Below the pieces are notes generated by a model. It did not search any database. It saw only the letters and a program-made list of their open reading frames with translations, and was not told the origin of the DNA. Both the position numbers and the translations under genes were made by a program. From Saururus chinensis (Eukaryota > Streptophyta > Magnoliopsida > Piperales > Saururaceae), in assembly GCA_035235625.1 (NCBI GenBank), contig CP141146.1:39911709-39975708 (forward strand): DNA of 64,000 bases, given 5' to 3'. Below are positions 22,363-33,194 of this stretch, piece after piece. Numbering within the stretch: position 1 is the first letter of the stretch; every line of letters begins with the position of its first letter.

Positions 22363-23031
22363 TTAAGCAAACACATCTTTAAATTCCTTGAGTAGACTTA
22401 TCAAAGATTCTACCTCATTCATAGTAAGACTAGTGCTAAGGAAGATGGGCAATGAATGTTCCTTTGTACCCAAATTTATTTCTCTTATTTCATCTTTGGT
22501 AGGAGGAATAATTTTCGCTTCTTCCTCAACTTCATATTCTTGCACTTCTTCAACATCACTTGCTTTATTATTTTCATCATTATTAGTCTCATTATTTTCA
22601 TAACATTCTATTGAGGCTATATTTATAAACTTTGTGTCTAGATTGAACATTTCGAGTGATTCAAAGAAATCACAAGTATCCACATCTGAGTCCCAACTTG
22701 AAGTTTTGCATGATTCATTATCACTTTCATTTTGCTAAGATAAGTTGATAAAGTTTGGTTTGAATCCCAAGCCATGTAAAGAAGGATTTTTTCGTTTTGA
22801 TATTAGAGATGGTTGTAATGGGGGTTTTCTTCCCACACCATTGTTGAGACCACCTAGAGAATCAAAGTTGTAGCCCATATTTTTCATAATGTCTTTTGAA
22901 ATTGAACTATAGTTTTCTAATTCAACTTCATCTTTTTCTGAGTCTGATTCATCTCTTGAAAGTTGATCAAGAGTGGAATATGATTTCCTTGGAACTATCA
23001 TTTTTGGGTACAAGGAAAATAGATCCCTCAT
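22363..23031 (-). pseudogene. Protease-RT linker of pol
   Basis: There are two broken frames. 23031-22735 has IMKNMGYNFDSLGGLNNGVGR, matching the glycine-rich MGYD.....GLG.G.GR..PL linker seen in Tat/Athila-like polyproteins. 22683-22363 has an acidic stretch (VEEVQEYEVEEEAK) and EIREINLGTKEHSLPIF..ESLISLLKEFKDVFA, the standard run-in to the RT fingers. Stops separate the pieces from each other and from RT. Confidence 0.7.
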
Positions 23032-23112
23032 GATTTTCTATATACGAAAAGGCATGCAAATGAGTCAAAGGCCACTCAAAAGAAGTGGTCAATTCCAAAA
23101 AATCATCATTTT

Positions 23113-23770
23113 TCAACGTTTAAATAGTTGATCTATAAACATTTTTGTTTCAGAAGAAGATGCAATATACCTCAAAAATAAATTTTTATTTATGCATACA
23201 CGAGATACATCATCTTTAGAAGCCATTTTCTTTACATCATTTACAACATATTTACAATATGGTTTTTCATTTATATGTACAATGTACTTTCCTTTAGCAT
23301 TCGCAAACCTTGCATTGGTTCTTTGTAGATCTATTGTTTTTGAGTCTTTAGGTTTCTCAATATTATCATCTTCATACATTGCAGAGTTAGCAAAGTAGGC
23401 TTCAACACCTTTAAATGGTTTCTTGTCGGCAAAGACTCGGTGAATTTTTCTATAATCTCCAATATACTTAAAGCACTGGTGAAGTGTTGAGGGGATCACT
23501 AAGTTTTCATGTATCCAAGTTTGACCTAACAAAAGGCTGTAGGAAGTTTGGTTACTGATTACATAGCATGTCACTTCAGACTTTAAACTTCCGATTCGAC
23601 ATTTTAGGCGGATCTTTCCTTTAACTTTTTGTGAATTTGCATCATACTCTTGAATACTTGTCATTGTATAAGTAAGCTTCTTCATAGGGATCCCTAAGTA
23701 TTTCAATGCACGAACTAGGAGAATATTGATTCCATAGCCTGGGTCTATTTAAATTTGACGCAATTCCATG
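23113..23770 (-). pseudogene. Aspartic protease of the Tat-like element
   Basis: The active-site loop reads IDPGYGINILLVRALKYLGIP (Asp codon at 23743-23745; canonical D[TS]GS..N.L), followed by a beta-rich body with GKIRLKCRIGSLKSEVTCYVI and SYSLLLGQTWIHENLVIPSTLHQ, the conserved LLGR.W.H motif. It would process the Gag-Pol polyprotein. A stop lies just before the active site, and the long-LTR element is inserted at 23795, only ~50 bases upstream of the active-site codons, separating protease from gag. Confidence 0.8.
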
Positions 23771-23794
23771 TGATCAATATACCCTTTATGATAC

Positions 23795-26700
23795 TGTAAT
23801 ATCCCTAATTTTCCCGGGTTTCAAAATTTAAATACGTGAAAATTATGGTATTTGACCTATTGACATTCTTATTAGAATAACTTTCTCCTTAGATATAATT
23901 TGGGGCTGAAACTAATTCTATTGGAAAGTAGACAGAAAGAGCTTTGAAACGCCACCAAGAACGCACGAATCGGAGTCCGGATGAGGGAGAAACGACCGTC
24001 TGAAGTTGAACATATCGTGCAGGACCCGTTTACCCAAATTGAATGCGCGAACTGTCTGTTTAAGTTGCGATGTGGGCCCGATAAATTACTGTTCCGAAAT
24101 TGGGTTTTTGAGGTCTAATTCCTCATTGGATTAGGAGCCCTAATCCCATACCTATAAAAGGCCTTCTTAGGGCACAATTTTGGGGTCTTTTTGCCCGATC
24201 AAAGTAGAGAATTGGGGCTTTTTGGAGGGGAAAAGGATGAGCCGTCATTAGAATCTTCCGGCGAGACTCCGGCGAAGCATTGGCGATGTGGATTGACGAC
24301 AAATCGGCCTGCGAGGTAGGATTTTAAATCAATATCAAAGATAGTTTATTATTAAAATATAAATCGTTTTAATAATGTTGTGAACAGTGATATCTGCAAT
24401 CACTGTTTATTTGGATGTTTTCTATCTGCCGGCCAATCACCGGCCGGCCACCGGCCGACTGCCGGTGGCTGGACCTTTTGCGAGGGAGGGCCATGCCGGT
24501 CCTGACCTTTTGCGAGGGATTTGCTGCCGCCGATTCAGTACAACAACAAAAAAAAAAAAGAGTCTTACTGCGATGCGGTGCAGCCACCGGCCGGGGAATG
24601 GAACCAGGGCTACCGGGATCGCCGGAAGAAGGCGATCCGGTCAAGCCCGGCCCATCGGCCGGCCGTGGCGGCCTGCCATCGCGACGCCAATGTCTGTTTC
24701 AAAAAAAAGGGACAGAGAAAGAAAGGGCGGCCTTTTGGCCGCCGGCTGGCCACCGGGCGGCGGCGAAACCGATGCCGTCGGTTCCGCCGGGCGCTGGCGG
24801 TCCGGGATCACCTGGGCCGCCCCTCCTCCGCCGCAGTCCTGGCGGCGCCGAACGGCCTCTGGCCGGTCGCGGAGAAGACGACCCGCAATGCAGGTCGTCA
24901 GCCGCTGGACCGGGTCGGGTTTCCCAACCCGATTCGGTCCGGTCTGATTTGAAAAAAAAAAAACAAATGAAGGGTTATGAACCGGGTCCGGTTCAGTAGG
25001 GTTTAGGTGTGGGAAAAATCCTAGAAAATTATTATTAGACCTGGAGAGGTTTGGGACTATTCTGACCAAGTTTCAGATTGGGGAAAAATCCTAGAGATTG
25101 TGAAATGACCTTTTTACCCTTGATAGTTAAATCATCATGTGAGAACCATTTGCCCGACTTCGGGGCCCTGGTTCAGGGGCCTAGGAGTTTATTTAAAAAT
25201 TAGGAAATTTCTCAATGATATTTTAATGGGTAAAATATTTATAGACCAAATATGTTGGTGAATAAAAATACCAAAGAGTGGTTAATTGACTATTTTACCC
25301 TTAGGGTTTATAGTAAACCGTTAAGTCAACCTGGATCGGTTCAAGGGGTTCACAACCCCGTCATATGCCAGGAAAATTACACAGAGTCCATGAAGTCAAG
25401 TAGTATGCTTGAGTTTAATTTTGGACCCGTTGGATGTCATTAAAGCCTTAAACCAAATGACAGAACTACCCCTATGCAAACTGGCCCGCATTAGCGTGGA
25501 TGTTATTAATGGGCCAATATGATACTGAAATCTTTTGAGAGGTTAAAGAACTACCCAAGTGCAGAGAGGACTGTATCCAATGTTGGATAATTACTCTAAT
25601 GCCCTTGGGTGTATTATGATAAGTTTAATAAAGATTTAATAAGTTAACCCATAGAGGGTTAGGGCACGAGAGCTCGAGTAATTATAATATCAATGTTGAT
25701 TTTGATTATTGATATTAGGATATGCTTAGACCTGTGTAGTTCTTATGGTTTATGTTGTTCTTTGTTTCGATTTATGATATTGATGTTGTGATAGTAATTT
25801 ATCACTATCTTTAAATTATTGAAAGAATAATTGTTTGGGGTTTGATAGCTTTGGATTGGGCAAGAACACCTAATCAAGATAAAGACTAAAATACCTCAGA
25901 GGGGTCTGGGACTAGTTCATACAGTGAACAAAGCCTTTGACCTGACGATTTGCCTTGGTTGATGAACTGATGGCATGTCTCGAGTTGTAAACCTTAGTCT
26001 AGAATGGACTAATACTGTTTGGGATAGTCATTTGGAATCCTGGCTTATAGATGAGCAAGATAGGGTTCAGAATGGTTTCCTGAGTTCTAGCTCTATTGAG
26101 GAGCCGCTGATTTGACCGTGAAGTTACACCTCCCCATTGGAGAGAGTTCTTTGTGAGCCAGGCTCACCGCAGATCTATTGAGGATCTTTTAGTGTACACG
26201 CAATTAGGGTCGCTGACATCCTGCTTGGTTGGCGTCTCTGACCGCTTCTGTTCAGGTGCAGTTGTAGGCCATGCCCTTCCACTCCGGTCAGGTCCTTATG
26301 GGCTAGGTTGGGAGATGACACTTCCTGGTGGATTCCAGGGGCCTGGTGGATTCCAGGGTGTTTCTTATCATTTGTCACTTAGGTTGACATCTGATGTGTC
26401 TGTCTGTCTTTGAGATTAGACGGGAATATTAATTATCGAACAATGGTTCGAGAAATAATTAATAACATTGATTGATATTGCTTGTTTAATTAGAACAAGT
26501 GGAACGATTAAAGGACTTGCATAAAATGTAGGTTGCTTGAAAATACTTAAGCATTGCATGGGTGATGCTATGCTTCTTAGTATAGTGTAGTTTTTAGGCA
26601 GAACTACTTCTGGATCCGATCTTGTTGGAAACATTGAAGATGTTGTCTGATGAGTACGTAGGCAACTAACATCGGGTGATGTTGGCCCGATTCGAAAAAT

Positions 26701-27130
26701 ACTAATAAAACCTTTTGTCCATTGGAAACTCTTCTCCTGAAGGCGGAGATGCTCCATTGTGGTTGTGGTTGTGGTTGTTTTGTTTGCTATGTTGCAGATT
26801 CTCCAAGCGACGACAAGTCAGACCAAGGCAGGCGAGCTCAAGAGGTTTCTGCATTTTTGAAACTCCAATACGTAAGTGTACCTTAAGCGTGAGAGTCAAC
26901 TTGTTATTTATTTTCAGACGGGTGACAGACTTGTACTTAGATGGATGAGCTGGTCTTTATGAATTTTCAGATGTTAAATAATATCATATGATTTGATATT
27001 CGTATTTGTGAACCCCAGTTATCATGACCTGGATATTTAATCGAAGGATTTGTTTTGTATTTAAAGAAAAAAAAAATTTACCTACCGTTCGTGCTATTTA
27101 AAAATACTTTTAAAAATCCGGGTCGTGACA
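23795..27130 (+). repeat. 5' LTR, 3.3 kb, with GC-rich island
   Basis: It begins TGTAATATCCCTAATTTTCCC and ends ATCCGGGTCGTGACA (TG...CA). Parts in order: a U3-like region with the TATA box at 24151; a conserved 5' leader ending in the splice-donor-like CGAG|GTAGGATTTTA at 24315/24316; a very GC-rich island (24420-24950) whose 140-190-codon frames on several strands overlap and are composition artefacts; and an AT-rich 3' part shared with copy B. A candidate acceptor, TTTGCTATGTTGCAG, ends at about 26800. No protein is convincingly encoded. Confidence 0.7.
24151..24160 (+). promoter_or_regulatory. LTR TATA box
   Basis: CCTATAAAAG lies ~357 bases from the LTR start, after ATTAGGAGCCCTAATCCCATA. 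The reversed solo LTR carries the same block and TATA (8554-8564, minus strand). Transcription would start about 30 bases downstream, near 24185-24195. Confidence 0.6.
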
Positions 27131-27601
27131 GTTGGTATCGGAGCCATTTATCTAACTGCAAGTCTGAAGATGTCTGAAAATTTATGATCTAGTTGAGGTG
27201 GATGGGTTTCGGGTAAGAAGAACCTCTAGGTGTTCATGGCAGAAGAGCTGTGGAACGGCCGAGGAGAAACCATTAGACACTTGCGGTATGGGACGTAGTT
27301 TGTTGATGGATAGCTCTAAGGTTTGTTTTGCTAGTGCTTAGTTAAATTTGCTTCTATGGCGTCACAAATACTCATGGTATGGGATGTGAGTAATAAGGTC
27401 GACATAGGTGTATTTTTACGTGCACACTCTGAGTTATGCTACCTAGTGGTGATTCTTTTAACTTGAGTGCGCAGCGGAAGCTGACGCTTGAGTGGGATTA
27501 ATGTGAAACCCTAGAAGGGGCGAGTATGCCTCCAGGGCCAAGCTTGTTTAGTATTGGCTTTGGAGAATTGCGGGGACGCAATTCCTTTTAGGGGGGAAGA
27601 A
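27131..27601 (+). other. Internal region: primer site, 0.44 kb filler, polypurine tract
   Basis: TTGGTATCGGAGCC at 27132-27145, one base after the LTR, matches the primer-binding site for initiator Met tRNA (canonically TGGTATCAGAGC) with one mismatch. AGGGGGGAAGA at 27590-27600 is a polypurine tract, immediately followed by the next LTR start TGTAACATC at 27602. The 440 bp between them have no open frame of note, so all structural signals for replication in trans are present while coding capacity is nil. Confidence 0.7.
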
Positions 27602-27835
27602 TGTAACATCGGGGAATTTTCTAAATTTTTTTAAGTCGTACACGGGGAAATTAGGGTGTTGGACCCCTTGATCTTCTCGTGAGAATAACTTGATCAATAG
27701 CTAGAACTAGTGGCTGAATCCTATATGGATGGATAAGGAAAAACCCTTACCCACATTTAGCATGGGACATGAGTACTAGTGTGGAAGGGTTGAAATTCGT
27801 TGCCTTGCAGTAATTCATTAAGATGAGTTACGCTG
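27602..27835 (+). repeat. Truncated 3' LTR
   Basis: It starts TGTAACATCGGGGAATTTTC after the polypurine tract and shares GAGAATAACTT and the following ~60 bases loosely with 23795-23950. Homology fades near 27835, and gag-pol linker sequence of the host element (minus-strand LANVPAGLTMYVLL, about 27890-27930) resumes. So the right end was lost by deletion, and no target duplication can be scored. Confidence 0.5.
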
Positions 27836-29880
27836 TGGAAACAGAAGTTCGTGTGAGTACATATTTTCAGCTTCCATTAGTACATTGACAACCGTCTTCT
27901 TAATATCTAGAGACAATCGAAGCAAGACATACATGGTCAACCCAGCAGGCACATTTGCTAGTTAAGCAATCAAATCATAATTTAAAGCTCACTTATATCT
28001 CGAAGAGGTGAACTTCTTTTAACTGGCTTTGGAAACTGGACAACTTTTTGTTGTTTTGTTTTTCCTTTTTCGTTCCAATAGTCAGAATAATCTTTGTGAT
28101 AATCTCGCCCTGACCTTATTCCAGGATTTGATTCTTTAGTGTTGTGGATTTGTTTCATGCTTCCCTCAGAATCAGATGCAGAATCATCATAAGTTTCACC
28201 AACAACTTTTTCCTTCGTTAACTTGGTCATGTTGAAAAAGTCTTTAACCAAGTATTCTTCTTTGATTGTTAGAGCAAACTTATGATGAAGAGAAATTATG
28301 TTACATATGAATGTTTTCTCATTGTCTTTGTCTTTTTCCTTCAAAAGAGCAATAATTGATTCAACATCACTTCCCTATCTACTAGGAATAATTTTTTCAT
28401 CACTTGCCTATGGAGAGACTTTGGGGTGTCTTATCTTGTACCTCTTTCATCCCATATGCTCAACCCAATATTTTTCGTAATCTTTTAAAATTTGAAGTTA
28501 AACATTAAATACTTTATTTTGAGTTTTGGAGGTCATGACTTCGTCTCTGGAAGATTTAATATGAGACTTAGCTACCCTATACATAAATCTAGTATTTTTT
28601 CTTGATAATGAATCTTTTCTCGTAAAAGAAGTCATCCTGGAAGGCTGAAGCAAGCATGGAGGTATCTGAGTTACCAAGTCTAGAGTTTTGACTTCAAAAC
28701 ACTTTCTTTCTTCTTTTGGTGAAACTTTTAGATTCCTCTTTGAAGATAACCCAATCCAAGAAGGACGAAGACTTATTTTTATTTTTTGAAAGTCTCTTGT
28801 CATAAACTCTAGTGGGTTTGATAACTCAACTAAGTCCACTTTTAGCTTTGAGTCTTTAACTAAAACCATATGACACTCATGAGTTGTTTCTCCATCCTCT
28901 TTGTCTTCTTCAATTGGGACGATCATCTCGTCATTCTCTTGATTTATAAGAGATTGAGCAAGAGGGTTGCCTTCTTTTGATTGTGGCAGCCCCTCAATGC
29001 TTTCTACTTCTCGCTTAATCTTTTTTCTTTGTGGGTCATTCGTTTTTTTTTCTTCTCATGCCTTATCTATTTTGGTTTTTGTGTCTTTGTTCTCCCAAAG
29101 GATAGTTCTTTCTTCATCTTTTGTCCATGATCTCCATCCATTAGGTAAAAGTTTCCCATTTTGGTTTTCATACACCGGCCAAGGTTTATCTATTTTAATT
29201 TTTGTGTCTGTGTTCTCCCAAAGGATGGTTCTCACTTCATCTTCTGGCCAAATCCTCCGTCCATTTGGAAGGAAGTGTTCTCCATATTCAAAAGTTGACT
29301 ATGGTTCATTGTTGTTTACTTCAATATCCAACTCTTGGCTTAAAACATTTTGTTGGATTTTAATTAAGTTATCCGACTCATAATCCAACACAATGACCAT
29401 ATTATCTTCAACTTCTAAATGGTTATCTTCACTTTTTGAGTCTCAGATTATAATGACATTATTACATATCCAAAATTTTTCAATAACTTCTTTTTCTTCG
29501 AGAATTGGGACCACTATGTCATTTAACTTGTCCTCCTTTTTTCTAAGGTTCCGGTGGCATAAACTCCGCCAAAGTACATAGAACCCTTCGCTCTTGTTCA
29601 AGTAATTCTATTAACAAGACCTCACTCTTCCTCATTACTTTTTTTTTTCTTCTTGCTCTTATTTTTTGACTTAGTTACACCAGTAACTTTGGTAGGGGAT
29701 GGAATGCTCCTGTTTTAGTAATATCATATATTTTGGGTGTACGAGATTGTTTCTTAACAATTTCTCATTTTTTATCCTTCAAAAGATCTAGATGCACCCA
29801 CATGAAGGTGTCATCTGATATTTGAAGACGGACAAATGACTTGTAATCTTCTAAAAAAACTTCTGCATATTTGAACTCCA
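27836..29880 (-). pseudogene. Gag-protease linker with 41-residue duplication
   Basis: Several broken minus-strand frames (29880-28960 in fragments; 28926-28498; 28344-27982; then YDLIA-LANVPAGLTMYVLLRL to about 27840, the familiar YDVLAHL..IPA.LS..DAL motif upstream of protease). Between about 29290 and 29050 a 123-bp unit occurs twice: in the first copy DEVRTILWENTDTKIKIDK, in the second DEERTILWENKDTKTKIDK. Plus-strand frames here are shadows. The linker is unusually long, in keeping with Tat-lineage elements. The function of the linker repeat is unknown. Confidence 0.55.
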
Positions 29881-29884
29881 CATC

Positions 29885-30934
29885 CTATTCTTCATCAGGA
29901 ACTCTTACTTTGGTCGGCTCAAAAGCCCCAAATTGGACTAAAATTAAATTTGCAGAAATTTTTTTTTCTTTTCGAGTCAACCTAATGACTCCCTCATCAA
30001 TTAGAGCCTGCACTTGATCTTGAAAGACATAACATTGTTTGATATTATGGCCCAGGATCCGATGGAACAAACAAAATGATGGATCATTCCTTTATTTTTC
30101 CTCATTTGGTCTTTTGCACTACGGAAGATTGATCTTCCCCTTTTTCATCAACTCGTGAAAGAGGTTTTCAGTTTTATTTATATCAGAAGAATATTCTCTA
30201 ATTCTTTCTTTTAATGTTCTCTTCTTTACTTCAGTCATCTTGTCTTTCTTCTCTTGAGATGTTGCTTCAAAAGTTTGAATAGAAAACACTTCTTTCTTCT
30301 GAGTGGGTTTAACATACTCTTTCTTTTCACCACATTTTTCAGCTTCACATTCAAACACTAAATGCTATGCCTCAATATCACTTTTCATAAGATTGTTAAA
30401 ATTTTTTGGCTTTATAGATCCCATCTTCGATTGAATATTTACACAAAAATTCAAATGACATACTTTAGTAAGATTCTTCTGAGTTATTCCATCTGGACAC
30501 TTTAGTGCAAGAGCCCTCTATCTTTTTATGAAGTCACGTATTGTCTCCTTTGACCTCTACTTTATTGAATAAAGTTGGGTCATAGATGTAGTTGCTTCTT
30601 CATCAAAGAAATGACTCAAGAATTTAGCATCTAAGTCTGCCCACATTTGTACAGATTCTTCTAGCAAAGTCATATACCAGTCAAATGTAGTTCCTTTCAA
30701 AGTGCTGACAAATAATCTAATGAGTACAACATCATTGTCAATAAGGTTTCCAGTTAAAGCCTTTAAGTGGCAAATATGTTGTTTTGGAGAAGTTTGACCA
30801 TTATAGGTTTGTAAGTTTGGCTGCTTGAATTTGGGTGGAAAAAGTATTTTATCCATCCATGCTAGGTAAGAGGAATTTACTCCCGCTTTTCTCAATTTAG
30901 ACTCTTCATGGATATGTTGAAGAGCTTCTTGCAT
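29885..30934 (-). pseudogene. Gag capsid region of the Tat-like element
   Basis: The best frame (30934-30557) carries PPKFKQPNLQTYNGQTSPKQH, then VSTLKGTTFDWYMTLLEESV and WADLDAKFLSHFFDEE, the retrotransposon gag fold (canonically F..P.F..Y.G..DP..H....L..AA..WY..L....I..W..L...F...F). Downstream are a Lys/Glu-rich segment (30358-30119) and CLFHRILGHNIKQCYVFQDQVQALID (30085-29990), the C-H-x-H-x-C-like end of Gag. Gag would form the cytoplasmic particle that packages element RNA. Stops separate the three pieces. Confidence 0.75.
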
Positions 30935-30943
30935 CTCTTTTTT

Positions 30944-31942
30944 TTATACAAGTGCTTGAGAACTTTCCCTATTCATTCCTTTATTTTCATGAGAATTAAC
31001 TTCATGGAAGTCACCTTGATGATTAGAAGTGACTTGTTGTTGACTTTGAGTTCTTGTGGCTAATGCTCCAATCATGACTTTCAATTCTTCTATTTGCTTC
31101 TCTTGATCTACTATAAATTTAATAAAACGAGTAGGGACTTGCCCTATTTCTATGTCATCTTTTTCTCCTGTTGTCATGTGCACTCCAACTTTTCTGGATT
31201 CCAAAGAAGATAAAGTTATGAGAATAGTGTTAGAAGAAGTAGAACTATCCTCCAATTAAACCTCCTCTTCATCATCATCTTCTTCTCCATGAGTGATTGA
31301 AGGGAATTCATTCATTGCAAAAATGAATTTAGGAGACCCTGATGAAGTCCCTACACCCCCATCTTTCAAAGAAAATTTCTTTTTGCTTCTTATGTAGTAT
31401 TGAGTTGTTTTTATAATTTGCTCTTCTCCACTTTTTGAGCCAACTGTATTTACAATTGCAACATGAGGCTCTTTCTCCTTAGGCCTCCACCTTTGGGTTG
31501 TTTTCAAGATTTTGGGAGAACTTGAGCTCAAATTCTCAATTTCATCACTTAAGGACAATTTTTCCCAAGTACTACTAGTAATTGGACTTGATTTTCGAAA
31601 ATTCTTTCTCCTTATTGGGGCGAATTCCATTGAAGAATCAGACTCGCTAGGAGAAGATAATATTTTAGGACTGCCTTACATCATATCCTTCTCAAGAGTT
31701 GGGTGTTCCTTTTCCCCAAGTTGTGAAGACTTGTTAATACTATCATTCTTAAAATCTTCTCTCCTCCAATGAAACTTTGATCTGTCAACAGTAAGAAATG
31801 GAGTGAACTTTGATGACCTCCTTCCTCGTAAGTATGGTTTTCCAAAGTCGTTCCCTCGATAGACATTTTTTTCTTGGAAGAAAGGTACCATCTCGCCATT
31901 GCCACATGTAGGGCATGGGAGTAACACACTTTGTTGAGCCAT
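30944..31942 (-). pseudogene. Gag N-terminal extension, Cys-pair and coiled segment
   Basis: Three consecutive frames. 31942-31676 begins MAQQSVLLPCPTCGNGEMVPF with a C-x2-C pair. 31630-31256 is basic and Ser-rich (RRKNFRKSSPITSSTWEKLSL). 31255-30944 ends in a short helical segment FIVDQEKQIEELKVMIGALAT just before gag. A single stop separates the last two, which are directly adjacent (31256/31255), so this was probably one continuous N-terminal half of Gag. Function beyond that is not recognisable. Confidence 0.5.
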
Positions 31943-32005
31943 TTAAAAAAAAATCATGGTGGGTGAAATCATCGACTTCCCTTTTCGGGAAAGAGTTTCC
32001 TCATC

Positions 32006-32341
32006 TCATATTTTTTTGTCCTTTTTTTTCATAGGCTTCCACCCCTTGGGATTTGAATTATTACCAAAAGTAGGATAACCATTTTGTGAAACTTCATTCT
32101 TCATTGCAAGTGAATCATGTTTAGTAACATGCCTTTTCTGCATGTGGTTTTCATTTTGCCCAATTCTTTTGTCATATGAAGTTTCCACTATCATACAAGA
32201 AATTTTCTTTGATCTTGCCTTGAAAGCCGACGACATTTTCTTTTTTCCAGGCTGAAAAAATTGTCCATCCATGGGGAATGTCATAATCATGGGTCCATTT
32301 TTCTTTTTGGGCCTTTGAGGTCTCAATAACAAACTTGTCAT
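32006..32341 (-). pseudogene. Lysine-rich piece of the leader ORF
   Basis: A 111-codon frame, strongly basic (PKKKNGPMIMTF at the start, WKPMKKKDKKI at the end). It lies between the repeat-bearing leader ORF and the Gag N-terminus in the same orientation. No domain is recognised; it is probably the continuation of the leader ORF after a stop or shift. Confidence 0.4.
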
Positions 32342-32425
32342 TTTTATTTTTACATCCTCTAATGGCTTAAACTAATTGTTTTGTCATAGCTCTTTGAAGG
32401 AGGTTGGAAAATGATCCATTGGATC

Positions 32426-33049
32426 CTATATACCAACATCAATGAAGCTATTATCTACATTCCTTTTAGCCCCTTGAACCATAGCTTTTGTCTTTTTCAT
32501 ATGTCTTGAAACATTCAAAACCTTTTTCAACTTTCCACAAAGAACTTTGTTCCCTAGCCTTGAGAACACATTTTTACCACTCGATCTTATGCCAAAAGCA
32601 AAGTGAGGAGAGTGAGTGGTCTTAGAGTTCAGATGAACTTGGTTCAATAGGTCTCCATGAGTATTGTAACTTAGCCTTGAAAACACACTATCACCGCTCA
32701 AAACTTTGCTACGGGCAAAGTGAGGGGAGTAAGTGGTCTTAGGCTCCACATAATCTTGATTCACAAACTCTTCAGGAGCATTGTGCATTAGCCTTGAAAA
32801 CACACTGTCACCGCTCAAAACTTTGTCATAGGCAAAGTGAGGGGAGTGAGTGGTCTTAGGCTCCACATGATCATGGTTCACAAAGTCTTCAGAGGCATTA
32901 TGCCTTAGCCTTGAAAACACACTGTCACCGCTTAAAACTTTCCCATAGGCAAAGTGAGGGGAGTGAGTGGTCTTAGGTAATAGAACATTCACTTTAGTCT
33001 TCTTCTTGAAACTACACGTAGCATCCATGCTAGTATCCACTGGAACCAC
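32426..33049 (-). CDS. Leader ORF with four 39-residue repeats
   Basis: An intact 207-codon frame that is the first ORF after the 5' LTR. Residues ~25-180 are four tandem units of 39 residues with core TTHSPHFA..KVLSGDSVFSRL; in DNA the period is exactly 117 bp (GGCAAAGTGAGG-type starts at 32597, 32714, 32831 and 32948). The fourth unit is diverged (SGKNVFSRLGNK) and leads to a basic C-terminus. The VFxRL core resembles the VFDRL/VFQRL motifs I recall from some plant gypsy polyproteins, but here it is amplified and placed before gag. Tat/Ogre elements often have an extra ORF in this position; its role is not known. Confidence 0.6.
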   Translation of the reverse strand: MVPVDTSMDATCSFKKKTKVNVLLPKTTHSPHFAYGKVLSGDSVFSRLRHNASEDFVNHDHVEPKTTHSPHFAYDKVLSGDSVFSRLMHNAPEEFVNQDYVEPKTTYSPHFARSKVLSGDSVFSRLSYNTHGDLLNQVHLNSKTTHSPHFAFGIRSSGKNVFSRLGNKVLCGKLKKVLNVSRHMKKTKAMVQGAKRNVDNSFIDVGI

Positions 33050-33194
33050 TATTGTTTCTTCATGTTTCTGTTTGCCAAAAAGGCTTGAAACTTAGCCTCA
33101 TCAAAATTAATGAAGAGCTTGAAATTTTCAGTAGTCTCCATTTTTGCCAAAAAGATGGAAGGAGGAGAAGGTCCCACCGGGTGTGCCATAAATA
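33050..33194 (-). promoter_or_regulatory. Untranslated leader and primer-site region
   Basis: On the minus strand, just inside the 5' LTR, the sequence reads ATATTTATGGCACACCCGGT followed by GGGACC. ATGGCACACCCGGTGGGAC resembles the TTTGGCACGCCCGGTGGGAC junction familiar in Tat-type elements, with the primer-binding site in the TGGCAC part. The matching tRNA was not identified. Confidence 0.45.

Larger units (their letters stand above)
23795..27835 (+). mobile_element. Long-LTR, near-empty retroelement inserted in gag-pol
   Basis: Order on the plus strand: a 3,336-bp LTR (23795-27130), a primer-binding site, 0.47 kb of internal DNA, a polypurine tract, and the first ~235 bp of a 3' LTR (from 27602). 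No gag or pol is present, so it is non-autonomous and must have been mobilised in trans, or it is a deletion derivative. The LTR family also supplies the fragments at 1300-3824, 4975-5770 and 6553-8950. The two LTRs of this copy are clearly diverged from each other over the ~235 bp that can be compared, more than expected for sisters of one insertion, so a recombinant origin is possible. Confidence 0.65.

Noticed and set aside
24369..25069. Long overlapping open frames (91-194 codons) on both strands in the LTR GC-rich island
   Set aside because: High GC lowers stop frequency on all frames; products are Arg/Gly/Pro-rich, differ by frame, and match no domain.
28967..29383. 138-codon plus-strand ORF
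   Set aside because: Antisense shadow of the duplicated gag-protease linker of the minus-strand element.
32540..32980. Regular 117-bp repeats considered as a CRISPR-like array
   Set aside because: Repeat and spacer are not separable; it is a coding tandem repeat in a plant retrotransposon.
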